Positions 1-11,924 of a stretch of 39,118 nt of DNA are shown piece after piece. The DNA comes from Temnopleurus reevesii (Eukaryota; Echinodermata; Echinoidea; Temnopleuroida; Temnopleuridae), in assembly GCA_036244855.1 (NCBI GenBank), contig BQKZ01001033.1:58210-97327 (forward strand). The letters run 5' to 3'. The translations under genes and the position numbers were made by a program. The notes below the pieces were generated by a model, which saw nothing but the letters and a program-made list of their open reading frames with translations, had not been told where the DNA came from and did not search any database. How positions within the stretch are numbered: position 1 is the first letter of the stretch; each line of letters starts with the position of its first letter.

Positions 1-135
1 TTTTTTTCAATTTTGAATCCAGTAATCTACATTGCGACACCATCCTCCTGGAGATGCCATTACAAATTGAATATAAAAGTCATAACTGTTTTAGTGGATT
101 ATTCTTGTTCTGCTACCAAAATCGGAAACATCAAA

Positions 136-162
136 ACACACACACACACACACACACACACA
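136..162. repeat. (CA)n microsatellite
   Basis: About 13 uninterrupted CA units. It is inside an open frame (54-338) that encodes THTHTH and is not a credible gene. Confidence 0.95.
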
Positions 163-922
163 TGAGCGCGCGTAACACTATTATGCTGTGCCTTATAGAA
201 AAAGTTGAACAGATTTTAATTATGGGGCAAAAATGTTCTAATACACTTTTTTCTCTCTCTGTATGTATCCTGCTTTGCTCAATCAGACATCGGCCTTGCA
301 AGGTTGACTGGAAACGGATATTACATTACCTCGTATAACTCACAAAACCTTAACTCTCAATCTGAACTATGATCCACTCATGTGACACAACAACCACATT
401 ATTCATGTGACGTTTATACGCGTGACAAAATTGCATTGGAGGAGACTGTTCGTTCATTTATATGCGTTAGTTTTGTATGAATGCATTATTTCACGTTCTT
501 TGGAATTATGCGTTGCTATGACAATTTCAGACCCTGTGACATGACTCGTAGTCAACACGACCGACCGACCAGCCTGTCAGATTCTGGAGCCTGCTCTACG
601 TATTGCACAATATCCAGCCCATATTACTCCCACAATTAATAACATCAATTTACCAATCTATAATTTATGCATTTTAATGAGAATTAAGGGTAGTTGAATC
701 AATGGTTATATAAATTTGGACATACCTTTCGTTTCAGAAATAAATATTCGATTTGTTTGTTGATGAGAGGTTGAGGGTAGATGACGTCATAGGCAGAGAG
801 GGGAGCGTATGTGTCGGGAGAGTTCTGGAATCAAGACATAAGGACAACAACAATCATAAAAAATGAAGAAATGATTACAATTAATGCCAATAAACTGATG
901 ATACTGATATTGATAATGGTGA

Positions 923-1158
<236 letters not shown>

Positions 1159-1367
1159 ATATCTTAACTCAGGGTTGCCGCTTCAGTTCTGGAAAACTGT
1201 TATACAATTAGACCCTGCAATATCCTATTTATATAGTATATACCCACTTTATTAGAATTTCCACTGAACTAAGAATACCATCAGGGCCTTTTAGGGCCCT
1301 GATAATTTCCCTTCCCTGTACATCACAATGTTAAATTATTCAAGAATGTGTTTGTTCTTTGTTACAG

Positions 1368-1948
1368 CCCAGTCATCGTACGTGGAGTTCAATGTGCTAC
1401 AGGATGTCGGTATATCAGCTGCATCTCCTGGGGTTGATCTGGTGAGAGGTGAAGATGAGAACTCAGTCGCTTATAAAATCAAACCAAACAAGGGAGATAT
1501 CGCAGCTAATACCGTCGAGGTACAACGTCTAGGCAATGCTATGAGCGATGAGGATGGCTTCGTTCTAGTTGCCAAAGTGAAGATGGGACAGAAAGCTCGA
1601 GGAACAGTAGTCTCACTGGATAGTCATGATCATACCAGGAGGCTCTTTGGATTGGTCATTGATCGTAAGGGAGATAAAGTTACCATGCCCTACTCCTACA
1701 GGAGCGGTGAGGTACAGGAATCTGGAATCTTGGAGTTTCGAGGACTTAACCTGATAGATACAGCGGACAGAGACTGGCATACATTCACACTTGATATCCA
1801 AGGAAACCTTGCTATCTTGTATGCAGACTGCACAAGGGTTGGTCTTCAGATCATGTTTGGAAGCTTTGTATACGATGTTACTCCAGCTGAATATTCCCTC
1901 AGACTTGGCAAGGGACTCAAAGGAAGGAAAGATGTCCCAGATTTTAAG
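1368..1948 (+). CDS. thbs1: Thrombospondin (TSP-1/2-like) internal exon: TSPN domain
   Basis: This exon encodes 193 full residues of the laminin-G-like N-terminal domain (TSPN) of a secreted thrombospondin, which in the family binds heparan sulphate, integrins and calreticulin. It starts after the acceptor tttgttctttgttacag with two bases completing a split codon (phase 1) and ends at AAG before donor GTAGGA (phase 0). Visible family features are a beta-sandwich pattern with SYVEFNVL at the start, KARGTVVSLDSHDHTRRLFG in the middle, then DRDWHTFTLDIQG and ILYADC. The Cys of YADC matches the first Cys of the TSP N-domain disulphide. The ATG at 1328 is in the intron and is not the start; the signal-peptide exon must lie upstream. 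NELL or collagen V/XI TSPN domains are related alternatives, but the downstream exons favour TSP. The symbol means TSP-1/2-like; thbs1 and thbs2 cannot be told apart here. Confidence 0.9.
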
Positions 1949-2641
1949 GTAGGACTATCCTAATCACAATCTTTTCTTCTCTTCCTTCCACAATTGAAGC
2001 TCTTAAATATTGCTTATAGATATAAAAAGCATTTACTGTCATCTGTTCCTGGCCTCTAGCGGCTAGCGCATTGCATGCAGAGAGGGGTTGGGTCATTTTG
2101 TTGCATCCTTTTATTGTTCAATTTACATGTTACAAAGCACTCAATTACGATCAAGCCCATAATGTCTATCATGATACCCCATATTCTGTACATACAATGA
2201 ATGTTGATTTATGAACAAACATTTTCAAGTGCGTTAAAGAAGCCTTATTCAATACAATTTGCCAAGATTGTTGATAGAAATCTGGCTACTACCTAATGCA
2301 AATCACATTCTGACATTCTTGAGATCAAAGTCCACCATTTCTTCAATGCGACACTTCAAGTAAATTTGATTTTGCATTTTGCATGAAAAAATGTTAATTT
2401 TTGTTATTTTTCAAGAACGTCACAATCTGCGGATACTTTAACACCGACGATGTGACATGACGGATATCATACACTGAGGTTTTATATTTGAAAGTAGAAG
2501 GGGACTGGCATATACTAGAGCGTTTTGAAATGTTTGTGTGTGTGTGTGTGGGGGGGGGGGGTGTAATACAATATTACACATTGCTCTGGGCTTACACGTG
2601 TTTATCTGAGAAAAAACAGTCATGAGTCCCACTACGGTTCC
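1949..2641 (+). other. Start of 13.7-kb intron, no feature but a GT/G tract
   Basis: The intron between the two TSPN exons runs 1949-15668. This part is AT-rich and holds only a (GT)n run passing into twelve G (about 2534-2561). No coding potential was recognised. Confidence 0.6.
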
Positions 2642-2766
2642 GTACAAGACGGTATGGCTGATCACAACGTTAGCTCTAAGGTCCGTTCCAGAAGGGTGCA
2701 CCAACACAACACTACTTCTTGAATGGACCTTAGAGCTAACGTTGTGATCGGCACTACCGTCTTGTA
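2642..2766. repeat. Inverted-repeat element (arms about 50 bp)
   Basis: The left arm 2642-2694 and right arm about 2715-2766 are near-perfect reverse complements; both contain AACGTTAGCTCTAAGGTCC or its complement. A spacer of about 20 bp separates them. It is a foldback or small MITE; no clear target-site duplication was seen. The minus-strand ORF 2438-2707 that overlaps it is not a gene. Confidence 0.8.
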
Positions 2767-4295
2767 TGTGCTAAAGGTCCCTATTTTTTGAGGGGGGGGG
2801 GGGCAGGTTAGAAGAAAATGAGAATGTATATATTTATTTTATGCATGATTGATAATGATAGACATTGGTGCATGACATCAGACTCCGTTTATTTTAAAAG
2901 GATATTGCAATGTTCACAAATTTCAACGCATGATGTAAACAACTAGATTAATAGGTCCATTATTATAGGCATTATTGCCCCGGCTGTCATTTAAATATCC
3001 CCAACTCTGAGAAAGTATATTGGAATTATATATCTGAATATAGTTACATCTGGCTTGGTTAAGGGATGGATTTATCCCATCATGATAAAACGATGAGATG
3101 TAGCCTACCCACTTGATTTACCGGCTAATAGTCTTTTTGTAATCGGAACACTGTGCGCTTAAAGACATTCGTACAAAGCGCCTATAAAATGCTATATATT
3201 TTATCATTATTTGCAAGATAGTCAAGTTTTTCCATAAATAATACACATATAACACAATATAAACCATTTCCTGAAAATGAAGTGGGTCATGGGACAACAG
3301 ATCCATATGCTGTGTGTGCGCATATAACAATCACAAGCTGGTTTCGATTTGAATTGCATTACAAAGCAACATTTAATTGGCGATCGACTTAATTTTACGC
3401 AAATAGATCATATCGTGTAATATCAAATGTATTATTTTTTAATACATGTTGGTTTCAAATTTCTCCTACTTTCATATCGAAACCAAGATTAACACTTGGA
3501 ATTAGTTTAGATGCAGAAAATTAATTTAGAATGTTGTACCTTGTGAGAAATTTTGAGCATTTCTTTAGTGGACGTGTTTTACGTGTTTCTAGTGTTCAAC
3601 AAACAGTTTAACAATATCAAGAGGGAGTTGTTGAAACCGAGCTTTGGGTATTTGCTATTGAGATCTGAACGCGATGCAACTGAAATGAAATTAATGTTGC
3701 ATCAATTCTCTGGTCAATATTCTACGCTGAAGAGGGAATCAACAATTATATATATTATATTATTCATTCCGCTGATTTGCTAGTTTGGACAAAAAAAGTG
3801 AATGGATTAAATCAGGACTTGAGAACGAATCCATGGTAAACATATACAGAGGTATATAAGCCAGATGATTATTCTACATATCCCCTTCAAATTGGATGCC
3901 GGATAAAGATCAATTCTCAGGCTAACAAGTGTAGCCTCCAGTCCTCTTATTACACCGAGACCCAAACATTTAGACCTGTTTATTGGAAGAAAAATATCCC
4001 GAGTTATAAAGCGGAGATATTAATCCTCAAAGAGTGCCGATATCATCTTCAGATTAATCTATCATTGAACTTATTACAAACTTTCATATAATGATACAGG
4101 GTAGCCCGGAAAATGGAATCCGTAAAACTATAAACCACAAATAGAATTCAAATACATAACATAATTGGCTTAATTTAGGATGTGTAGTGGAGCATCGGTG
4201 TAATATCGATTACACTGTAATTGATATCGATTACATTGGTTTAAAAAACCGGTTATAGTGTGTTTGATCTAAAAAAAAAAAAGTTGCAAAGTTAT
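2767..4295. other. Intron sequence without recognised features
   Basis: AT-rich. It contains a run of twelve G (2792-2803) and two small adjacent AT-rich palindromes near 4199-4240 (arms GTGTAAT/ATTACAC and TGTAAT/ATTACA). Nothing coding was recognised; the 76-aa frame at 3553-3783 has no family resemblance. Confidence 0.5.
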
Positions 4296-4563
4296 ATGTG
4301 GAGTATTTCTAGAAATACATAGCCGCAAGTACAAATTTATATAAACATGTAATGGTAATAGTGATTCACAGCTTTTTGTGCAGTATACGAGACAAAGAAC
4401 ACTCAATCGTTGTTATTAATATTGTATAATTATATTATTGACTATACATGCACATTATTTATTGAAAAAAAGTAATCCAAATGTTATTAAAATAAAATTT
4501 TCATGTAGATTAAGACTTCAATCGAATTTGGATTAGTTCCCGATTACAATCTTTTCGGTTGAC
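4296..4563. repeat. Dispersed repeat, copy A (pairs with 5743-6112)
   Basis: It starts ATGTGGAGTATTTCTAGAAA and shares TGTGCAGTATACGAGACAAA with copy B, then ends in a segment related to the inverted repeat at 6002-6105 (GGATTAGTTCC..GATTACAATCTTTT). It is a non-coding dispersed element of unknown class. Confidence 0.75.
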
Positions 4564-5742
4564 CTTCCTGAAAATGGAGAGAATATCTTGCAAACTTGCA
4601 CCTAATATGTCAGTCCTTTTCTCATTGTTTTTTTTTTTCTTATCCATTAATTAATGGACAAGACATGACTTACAGTAAAGCATTGGTATCCAATGCAGAC
4701 TACTATATGCGTCGGGTCCATGCGTCTGTCTTACAAACCGACGTAGCCGAACCTTACTTCAGCGGCAGTGTCGAACCGGCAAATACCACCACATTACAGA
4801 CAGTTTTTTTCATAGGTATAACCAGGAAGATTGGAATTTAACGGCCTTCGCCGGTCTTTCAAACCACTAAAGATAAGGTTTGGGCAAAAGGGAGTCGAAG
4901 AACCTTCCGCCGGTTCTTATAAAGGCCGACGACATTATTTTCAAACATTGTATTCGACAAAGAAAGAACTTTATCTGACAATAAGGAAATAAGGAAATTT
5001 TGCTGTTGGATTTGCGGACGCTCTTCAATTTAGTCATACTATCTGCGCCAATCCCTTTTTATCAAGGGTTATATCAATGGTTCAAAATACGTGTATTTTA
5101 GTCGATTTTGTAAACAGGTATGTTGTATTTTTTCTGAAGCATCCTGTATAACATGAATGGTATACTCATTTGTTTGAAAGATTCCATCTTTTTATAAGTA
5201 AGTCAGATTCAAACAAAAACAACATTTTAGAACAAACGCAATCTAATTTGTTCTGTATCGAAAAACATTGACAAATTGGGTCAAAATGTTTGGCTCGGAT
5301 TGCAGCATATTAAAACAAAATGTCGCCACGAGAAATGATACTTAAATTGGCAATAAAGTACTTGAGTAAGCCAAAAGGGTGCAGAATATTGAATTAGTTT
5401 TCCCCATTTTATCTTTCGAAGAATGCGATAATTCATCTGTTAGACTGTCAAGAAGTGTTGCTCAGTACTATCCCATCAAACTATGGTACATTTTAAAAGG
5501 ATACTACATGTATTGTACCGGAAACGATTTCCTCATAACTCTCTCGTTAATCATACTATTCTTTTTTTAATTCTTTCGATTGAAACTCAATCTAAAAGTT
5601 TGTTGTCTGGGACCAGTTCAAAACTGGAATGAAAATTTCAATCGTACAAAATCAAAATATAGATCTATTTGGCTGACTTTATGATGTATAGTAAAGCAAT
5701 AGACATCATATAACAACTGACATCATTCATACAGTTTGTTTT
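4564..5742. other. Intron sequence without recognised features
   Basis: AT-rich; no repeats or exons were identified by eye. The frames at 4596-4841 and 5379-5570 show no recognisable domain. Confidence 0.45.
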
Positions 5743-6112
5743 ATGTGGAGTGTTTCTAGAAATACAGAGCCTCAAATACAAATTTATATAAACATTTAAC
5801 AGTGGTTCACACCTTTTTTGTGCAGTATACGAGACAAAGAACACCCAATATCTGTAACTGAATTTGTATAATTTTATTAGCTGTACTTAACAAACTTAAT
5901 TTATTCGAAATATGATAGTGGACGAATATCATATTGTAAAGAAATTACTGTATGCCCACACCTTCTAAATTCCTACGATTAGATTAAACAAGAAGCCTAT
6001 TTAAAAGATTGCAGTCAGGGACTAATCCAAATTAGCTTGAAATTTTCAATCTAATAGATTGGGATTTCAATCTCATTTGAATTGGTCCCTGACTGCAATC
6101 TTTTATATTGAC
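5743..6112. repeat. Dispersed repeat, copy B, with terminal inverted repeat
   Basis: The left 150 bp match 4296 onward (same ATGTGGAGT..TTTCTAGAAATACA start). The right end is a hairpin: arm 6002-6033 and arm 6075-6105 are near-perfect complements around AAAAGATTGCAGTCAGGGAC. The hairpin may be a separate MITE inserted in the repeat; copy A carries only part of it. Confidence 0.75.
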
Positions 6113-7011
6113 TCTTCAATCCTAGGAATTTGGACAGCAATTTCACTGAAACGTTCATCTTTTTAGCTGATACAGAACTCCCTCTAACATGTCTAATATA
6201 CACGTAAACCATTTCTCAACTAACCATGTGCAATTCTCCACAGATTTATCTTATCTTCTAATTTTTATATTGATAATATTTGTTTTCAAATTTCTCAGGC
6301 AAGTAAGCGATTTCCAAACAAAAGTAAGTAGTTCCCCATAAATTCTCTTTATATTTCGTCGAATGCAATTAGAAAAAAGCTGTTCATATCAAGATTGTCG
6401 GGCATCAACATCAATAACACGTAACCTGGAATACATTTACGAATAACAAACCGCGAAAAATTCTGCAAATTTCTTTAAATGGATAAGGCGAATATGAAAA
6501 AAGGAAAGTCATTCAGAGATAAAAATAGGTTGTTACAGTCATTGTTCCCAGGCTGATATTGATAATTATCTGAAAGACATTTTCAAACATTCAGATTTTG
6601 TTATTTAAAAAAAATATCAAATCAAGATGCGTGATCTATGCTATTACATTCAGATTGATGAAAAAACAACAACAAAAAGTGCAAAAAGAAGGAAGTTATA
6701 CAGGCACAAAAAGGTATCTATGGAAATTGAATGAAATGTACCACTGTCGCTTTATTCCTGCACAGTGTGTATACGTAGGTCATATTAAATTGAATTTTAG
6801 CTTTTTTTGAAGCACCAAACGTTGATATCGAAGCCTAATGTTTTTTCAGAGCCTAGTTTATGTATGTCATCCACCGTGCAGGTAGCATGTTTAGTGCTGA
6901 CAGTTGAGATTTTTGAAAACGAAAACAATGTTACACATTCACAGATTCACTTTCCCAGTCTTGCCGGTATAAAAGGAGAAAGAAGAACATGGGGTTATCT
7001 GTCTCTGGTAA
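6113..7011. other. Intron sequence without recognised features
   Basis: AT-rich, with no exon or repeat structure identified. The frames at 6598-6810 and 6807-7067 have no family match that I recognise, and the second runs into a MITE. Confidence 0.45.
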
Positions 7012-7141
7012 GGCCCCGGTCACATAGGGCCCCGGAAGCAACACGATTCAACACGAATCTTTGTTAACAGGTTAATTCACAGTTAACTGCTTCCGAACAA
7101 AGAGTCGTGTTGACTTCCGGGGGCCCTATGTGACCGGGGCT
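7012..7141. mobile_element. 130-bp Harbinger-like MITE, copy 1
   Basis: The ends GGCCCCGGTCACATAGGGCC and its complement enclose 130 bp, flanked on both sides by TAA (7009-7011, 7142-7144). Inner parts (AACACGA.TC and AAAGAGTCGTGTTG) also pair, so the element is nearly palindromic. A 3-bp TAA/TTA target site is typical of PIF/Harbinger elements; family assignment is inferred. There is no coding capacity. Confidence 0.85.
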
Positions 7142-7965
7142 TAATGTGACATCAATGATCGTCATGTTTAGTCTTGTCTAGCTAGTACATACGTGCTATG
7201 TCACCACAAACCTTCAACACCTTGCCTACATCTACACGCACTCTATGTCTTCATGTATCCTCACTCTTGCTCATAATGTTTGCAGATTTTCGTCAATTCT
7301 AAATCCTCACAAATATAATTATTACTGTCCTTTTATAGCTTAAAACATGCGACTTGGATATAATTCTAATAATTTTCTTTGAATGAAATTCCAAAGATTT
7401 AAACACTTCCTGCTTCAGCGAGCACTGATTTCTTTATGAGACACATATTTCGAAATGCAGTCCAAATCTTTTGGAAGACGAATATTAGTAATACGATGAA
7501 CAAAATATTTTGTCAATGTGACTACTTGATGGCTAAATTTCAATGTTAACCCTAATGTGGAAATGATATAGTTTCCATTATGACGGTCCTCTTGCATAAA
7601 AAGTTGCGTTGAAACGCAACTCAGAAAATTAAACGCAAGTCCTAAATGCGCGTTTCTGATTGCGTGAATTTGGAGATGCGTTTAATTTTCTGACTTGCGT
7701 TTAAACACAACGTTTTATGCAATAGCCCCCAGATCATTGAAGGTTACGCCCTCACCCGAGACAGAATTCATATGTATTATGAATATGCAAAAAAAAATCT
7801 ATAGAATTGTATTCTTCTTTACATGGGTAGTATTTACATGACTTATAATGTCAACGAAGTTTTAATAGATAAATTTCCACATTTCCAAACGGTACGCTGA
7901 GCACGATACAATAGCATATGTGTTTTGGCAGTTTCAATTCCAACCAATTCCGTTTCTATTACGTA
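7102..7965. repeat. Direct duplication, copy A
   Basis: The segment from inside the 130-bp MITE to about 7965 recurs at 8074-8921, directly after a lone N. The first 250 bases past the MITE are about 95% identical by eye. Copy A alone contains the inverted-repeat element at 7585-7730. The pattern fits two alleles placed in tandem by the assembler, or a real local duplication. Confidence 0.85.
7585..7730. mobile_element. Inverted-repeat MITE present only in copy A
   Basis: The arms TTGCATAAAAAGTTGCGTT (from 7592) and TTTTATGCAA with its inward extension (to 7722) are complementary over more than 40 bp and share AGAAAATTAAACGCA. The outer bases GGTCCTC and GGGGCTA (complement) may belong to the ends. 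Copy B near 8770-8790 reads through without it, so it is a presence/absence insertion. Confidence 0.8.
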
Positions 7966-8072
7966 TGATGGGGTCACATTAATTCGTATCCTTTTTCTAG
8001 AGCATTTTTGGATCGTGGTACTTAGCACAATATATCTCCTAAAATACAAAATTATTTTTTTAAATCTTGGCA

Positions 8073-8073
8073 N
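8073..8073. other. Single ambiguous base at a probable join
   Basis: One N sits exactly where the second copy of the duplicated segment begins, inside the right half of a MITE. This suggests an assembly join. Other lone Ns are at 24688 and 34391. Confidence 0.7.
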
Positions 8074-8921
8074 TCGTGTTGCTTCCGGGCCCTATGTGAC
8101 CGGGGCTTAATGTGACATCAATGATCGTCATGTTTAGTCTTGTCTAGCTAGTACATACGTGCTCTGTCACCACAAACCTTCAACACCTTGCCTACATCTA
8201 CACGCACTCTATGTCTTCATGTATCCCCACTCTTGCTCATAATGTTTGCAGATTTTCGTCCTCACAAATCCTCACAAATATAATTATTATTGTCCTTTTA
8301 TAGCTTAAAACATGCGACTTGGATATAATTCTAATGATTTTCTTTGAATGAAATTCAAAAGATTGAAACACTTCCTGCTTCATTGAGCTCTGATTTTCCT
8401 AAGAAGACCCATATTTCGAAATGTAGTCCAATTTATTTATGTTTACCCCGAGCTGTATGAGAGTGCGATAGCGAGAATGTTACTTGCATACATTAACGTC
8501 GTTGGTTTAGACAAATAATGCAGCTTAATAATAATAATTATTCACAACATTTATATTGCGCTTAATACGAAGTGTTTCTAAGCGTTCTGTGCATTATTAC
8601 CCGGCTCTAGCATGGCTACCATCCGGCGCTCACTCGCATTCAACGAATTTCTTCCTATATACCGGAACCCAATAAGGTGAATAAAGTAGTTGTGCATTTG
8701 ATAGAAAGGAGTGCATAAAATTTGACTAGTGATGGCTAACTTGTAATGTTTTCCCCTCGTGTGGAAATGTATAGTTTTCATCAATAGATCATTGAAGGTT
8801 GCGCCCTCACATGAGACAAAATTCGTATGTATTATGCATATCCAAAAATGCATAGAATTGTATTCCTCTTTATATGTGCTTTGGCAGTTTCAATTGTAAC
8901 CAACTCCGTTTCTATTACGTA
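8074..8921. repeat. Direct duplication, copy B (with partial MITE at 8074-8109)
   Basis: It matches 7102-7965. It starts with the right 36 bp of the 130-bp MITE (CGGGCCCTATGTGACCGGGG), lacks the element at 7585-7730, and carries about 250 bp not in copy A (about 8430-8690). That insert includes AACATTTATATTGCGCTTAA, a SINE-tail-like stretch after (AAT)n, and a piece like the one at 38750-38800. Confidence 0.85.
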
Positions 8922-9048
8922 CACATCAAACACGACATAATATAAAATCTGATTTGATAACTGGATATTTACGAGATGTGGAGAAATTAATTTGAATTAT
9001 GATTACATTAAGGAATAAAAATAAGAGTAAGACAATTTTTCATGACCG

Positions 9049-9480
9049 AAAATTTGATTTGATTTGATTTATTCATTTTTTCCATTTCAATAGCATTTTC
9101 ACAAATTAAACAAGAAATTATAATCATTTTCCAATAAACACAATGATACTTACATATTATCAGTTACACACAAATCAATACTATATAATGTCTAAAAAGC
9201 GAAGCTCATTGAGGTAGAGAAATAGAGGGGCATGTAGAAAAAGCGAGGCTTGTAAAATGCATGCCTCTTCTTACATTAAAGTTACATTAAAATATAGTTT
9301 ATGTGACAAAATAATCAGTGTAAGTAGTTGTTATAATGACAAAAATGCAGGAAATTGGAGAAAATACAAAAAATAAGAGGATTAAGGAGAAGGGTCTATA
9401 ATGTTGCAAATTACAAGGGTGGAATGAAGAGAGGACAGAAGGGAGAGAGTGGAAAAGATAACAGGAGAAGAGGGCAGGCG
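9049..9480 (-). repeat. Probable non-LTR retroelement 3' end, antisense
   Basis: A pentamer run of GATTT/TTGAT type (9053-9071) heads a unique-looking stretch. On the minus strand this would be an (AAATC)n tail, a common 3' end of truncated LINE copies. No reverse-transcriptase sequence is visible, so this is a tentative call. Confidence 0.4.
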
Positions 9481-10020
9481 CAGCTCCAAAGGATTTGTTT
9501 GGCCAAAGGGTGGAAAATAAATGCGTTTCATTAGGTTTGTGAATATAAGAAAGAATAAGGTTTGCGAAATTTATTTATTTATATATTTCTCACATTAGCT
9601 CAGGAACAACTTTTCTGCTGCCCTAAAATTATAAGAATGATGAAGAGCTGTCATTTGAATACGTTTTCTAGTTCTCCAGATCACTGACATCCCATCTCAT
9701 AAAATAGTTCCCCGTCCACAAAGCCAAAGTTTAGATCCCCTTAAAAACCGGTCTGCTAAAAAAAGTAGTATTATAATTCCATCTTCCACCTCCAACATAT
9801 GGCAGTGATAAGCGCTGTAAAGTGAGTCCCAATGAAAATAAACTGGTCATTGATGTATACCCATAGCCGTAGACGAATCAGCATCAATACATAAAAATTC
9901 AGCTACACAGTAATTGTTGAACGTTACGATTCCTTTTGTGATGATACGTTGGATCAAAGTTATCGCATGCTCTGCGCTTTTTCAAACGAAATTCGTCCCA
10001 CTCTGTACCCCCCTCCTGCC
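9481..10020. other. Intron sequence without recognised features
   Basis: AT-rich; nothing identified. Confidence 0.4.
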
Positions 10021-10262
10021 GTTAGATTAGTTAGATTAGTTTAGTCATTGTTTAAATCTTTATTTCATTTTCCCTTTAACTGTGTGCCCTTTAAACTTTT
10101 TCCCTTTGGACCCCCTCAAAAGCAAGTGACTATTGAGGACAAAGGGAATACTGGGTTAAACACGCCATAACGTTGATTTCACATTGCCCCACGAATAAGG
10201 ACTCGAACCTATGACTCTTTGGTTGAACGGCAACAGTCGAAACCACTGATGTTTGTCAGCTT
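10021..10262 (-). mobile_element. tRNA-derived SINE, minus strand
   Basis: Reading the minus strand, ATCAGTGGTTTCGACTGTTG is an A-box-like head and GGTTCGAGTCC (complement at about 10201-10214) is a perfect B box. A body of about 150 bp follows, ending in a (TTAGA)-type tail (10021-10050 on +). This is the layout of a Pol III SINE. It is not a functional tRNA because the acceptor stem does not pair. Confidence 0.7.
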
Positions 10263-11450
10263 GTAAGGCACAAAAGATTAGCAAAGCATAAACTTAGAAT
10301 ATTGTATGGAAAATTCATATACTAGATTTCTGGATCCAGAATCTGTCCAGGGGGTCTTATTTTATGTGTAAAACGAACCACTAATCTTCAATTAAATGAC
10401 ACAAAAACACCCTCTCTGTAGGACGTATCCTAATTCCGTTCCGGATGAAATAAATGTATGCCAAACAAGTCACTAATTGCGGCTAATTACACGGATATTT
10501 TTTTTGGATCAACCCCCAAATTTTTCTCTTGTAAATTTACAAATATAAATAGGTGAAATGGACAGTAATAAAAGTCAGCTAGATTTGTAAATCTTCTTAT
10601 CCTCTTAATCTTATGTTACCCACAATAGATCAATCGTGACAAACTTTCTAAGACGGACAGGAATGTAGTCACCTCTAATCCCTCGTCTACTCAATAGTTT
10701 ATCTTATAAGTTTTTTTTGCGATTTCGTAGTGTTTTTGTCCTGTTGCTGATCTAACGGAAAATGGTAAAAATGGATGCCATATAGAATTCATGTCCTGCG
10801 GTGGTCAGAGGGGTAAAAATAAGAGCGTTCGCACTACAATAAATTACCGCAATTCTGACATCGATATTCGGTAATTTGTATTGCGGACATGATTTTCTTA
10901 TGATTACGGATCGCGATCGAAATCACATTTCAGAGTGCGATTATTCGAAAATATCAACCCGACAACCGTAGTGCAAACCGTCAGATGATTTAACTAACCC
11001 CACAAATGCAGCGTACATTACGGGAATTCCACCGTGCGGTTTATGTGTACAGTGAATGTTCCGTTTTACTGGTCAATTCACTTCTTGGTTGATGTCTAAG
11101 AAGTATTTTGCCATGTAATTTCACTTTATTGCCATACATTTCGTTAAACTCGATTTCCTTTATGTGACAGTTTGGACATGCGCAGTGCGCTCCTATCAGT
11201 CCTTCTAGGCTTCGAACCGTTCATCGTGTAGCATCTGTCTTCGATCGTATGGCTTCCTTGCATGGTCGTATAGACACCCATACTCTGCCGATGTGGATCG
11301 CGTAGCTGCCGTGTTGATACCGTGTTGGCAGTCACATATGGTCATCCGTCCCCAATCCCAGAGCAATCCTTGATTATCACCAACACGAGTCATCTCCGTG
11401 TACAATCTTAAAGGAAACCGTTTGGATAGGGCTCTGATAAAGGAGGCTAA
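10263..11450. other. Intron sequence without recognised features
   Basis: No exon or repeat was identified. Part of it (about 10820-11400) is less AT-rich and gives two overlapping minus-strand frames (11144-11335, 11205-11471), but their peptides resemble nothing known to me and the second runs into a MITE. Confidence 0.45.
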
Positions 11451-11629
11451 AGGCGCGGGCATACCAAACACGGCACGGCATCACGGCACGGTATTTACGC
11501 GTAATCTTGGTTGTTATTGGTCAGCGCGCTCCTCCGCGCAAAGGATGTATAACAATTGGCCAATCACAGGGGAGATAGCGCGTGAAAACCGTGCCGTGAT
11601 GCCGTGCCGTGTTTGGTGTGCCCGGGCCT
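11451..11629. mobile_element. 179-bp MITE with GC-rich repeated TIR
   Basis: The ends AGGCGCGGGCATACCAAACA and the complement of TGTTTGGTGTGCCCGGGCCT enclose 179 bp and are flanked by TAA on both sides (11448-11450, 11630-11632). The arms are about 50 bp and contain CACGGCACGG twice around ATCACGG. The core (TTATTGGTCAGCGCGC..GGCCAATCACAGG) has inverted CCAAT-type motifs. The TSD suggests a Harbinger-type element. The 112-aa frame 11398-11736 is an artefact of it. Confidence 0.85.
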
Positions 11630-11795
11630 TAATTCTCGACAGTATCCAGACCATCGATGATGCATGTATCACAAGTAACTCACTAACTATACAGACTTCC
11701 TGGTTCTCAAATATGACGACTAGTCCAGAACACTAGTCGAGGCTGATCTGTGGAAACTCCAATATTTCACGGATATTCCCTCTCTTGCGAGATCT

Positions 11796-11924
11796 GGGGC
11801 CTGTAACATAAAAGAGATGCAATTAATCTTGCAATTAATTGCATCTCTTTGGTACACATTTTGCCATAGACTTAAGATAAATATTTACTGCAAGTTTAAT
11901 TGCATGTTTTATGTTACAGGCCCC
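11796..11924. mobile_element. 129-bp MITE, GGGGCCTGTA family, copy 1
   Basis: TIRs GGGGCCTGTAACATAAAAGA and the complement of TTTTATGTTACAGGCCCC bound 129 bp. The interior holds AATTAATCTTGCAATTAATT. A second copy of the same length lies 1 kb downstream. No target-site duplication was evident. Confidence 0.85.

Noticed and set aside
1328..1367. ATG in frame with the TSPN exon, giving a short hydrophobic start (MCLFFVTAQ from 1346)
   Set aside because: The stretch is a typical polypyrimidine tract and acceptor (tttgttctttgttacag). The hydrophobic part is too short for a normal signal peptide, and family genes have a separate signal-peptide exon.
10201..10262. Functional tRNA gene on the minus strand
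   Set aside because: Only the boxes are conserved; the acceptor stem does not pair and a SINE body follows. The same holds for 13333-13398 and 21845-21920.
11144..11736. Three overlapping frames of 63-112 aa on both strands
   Set aside because: They overlap each other, end in a MITE and show no domain; chance frames in a locally GC-richer stretch.
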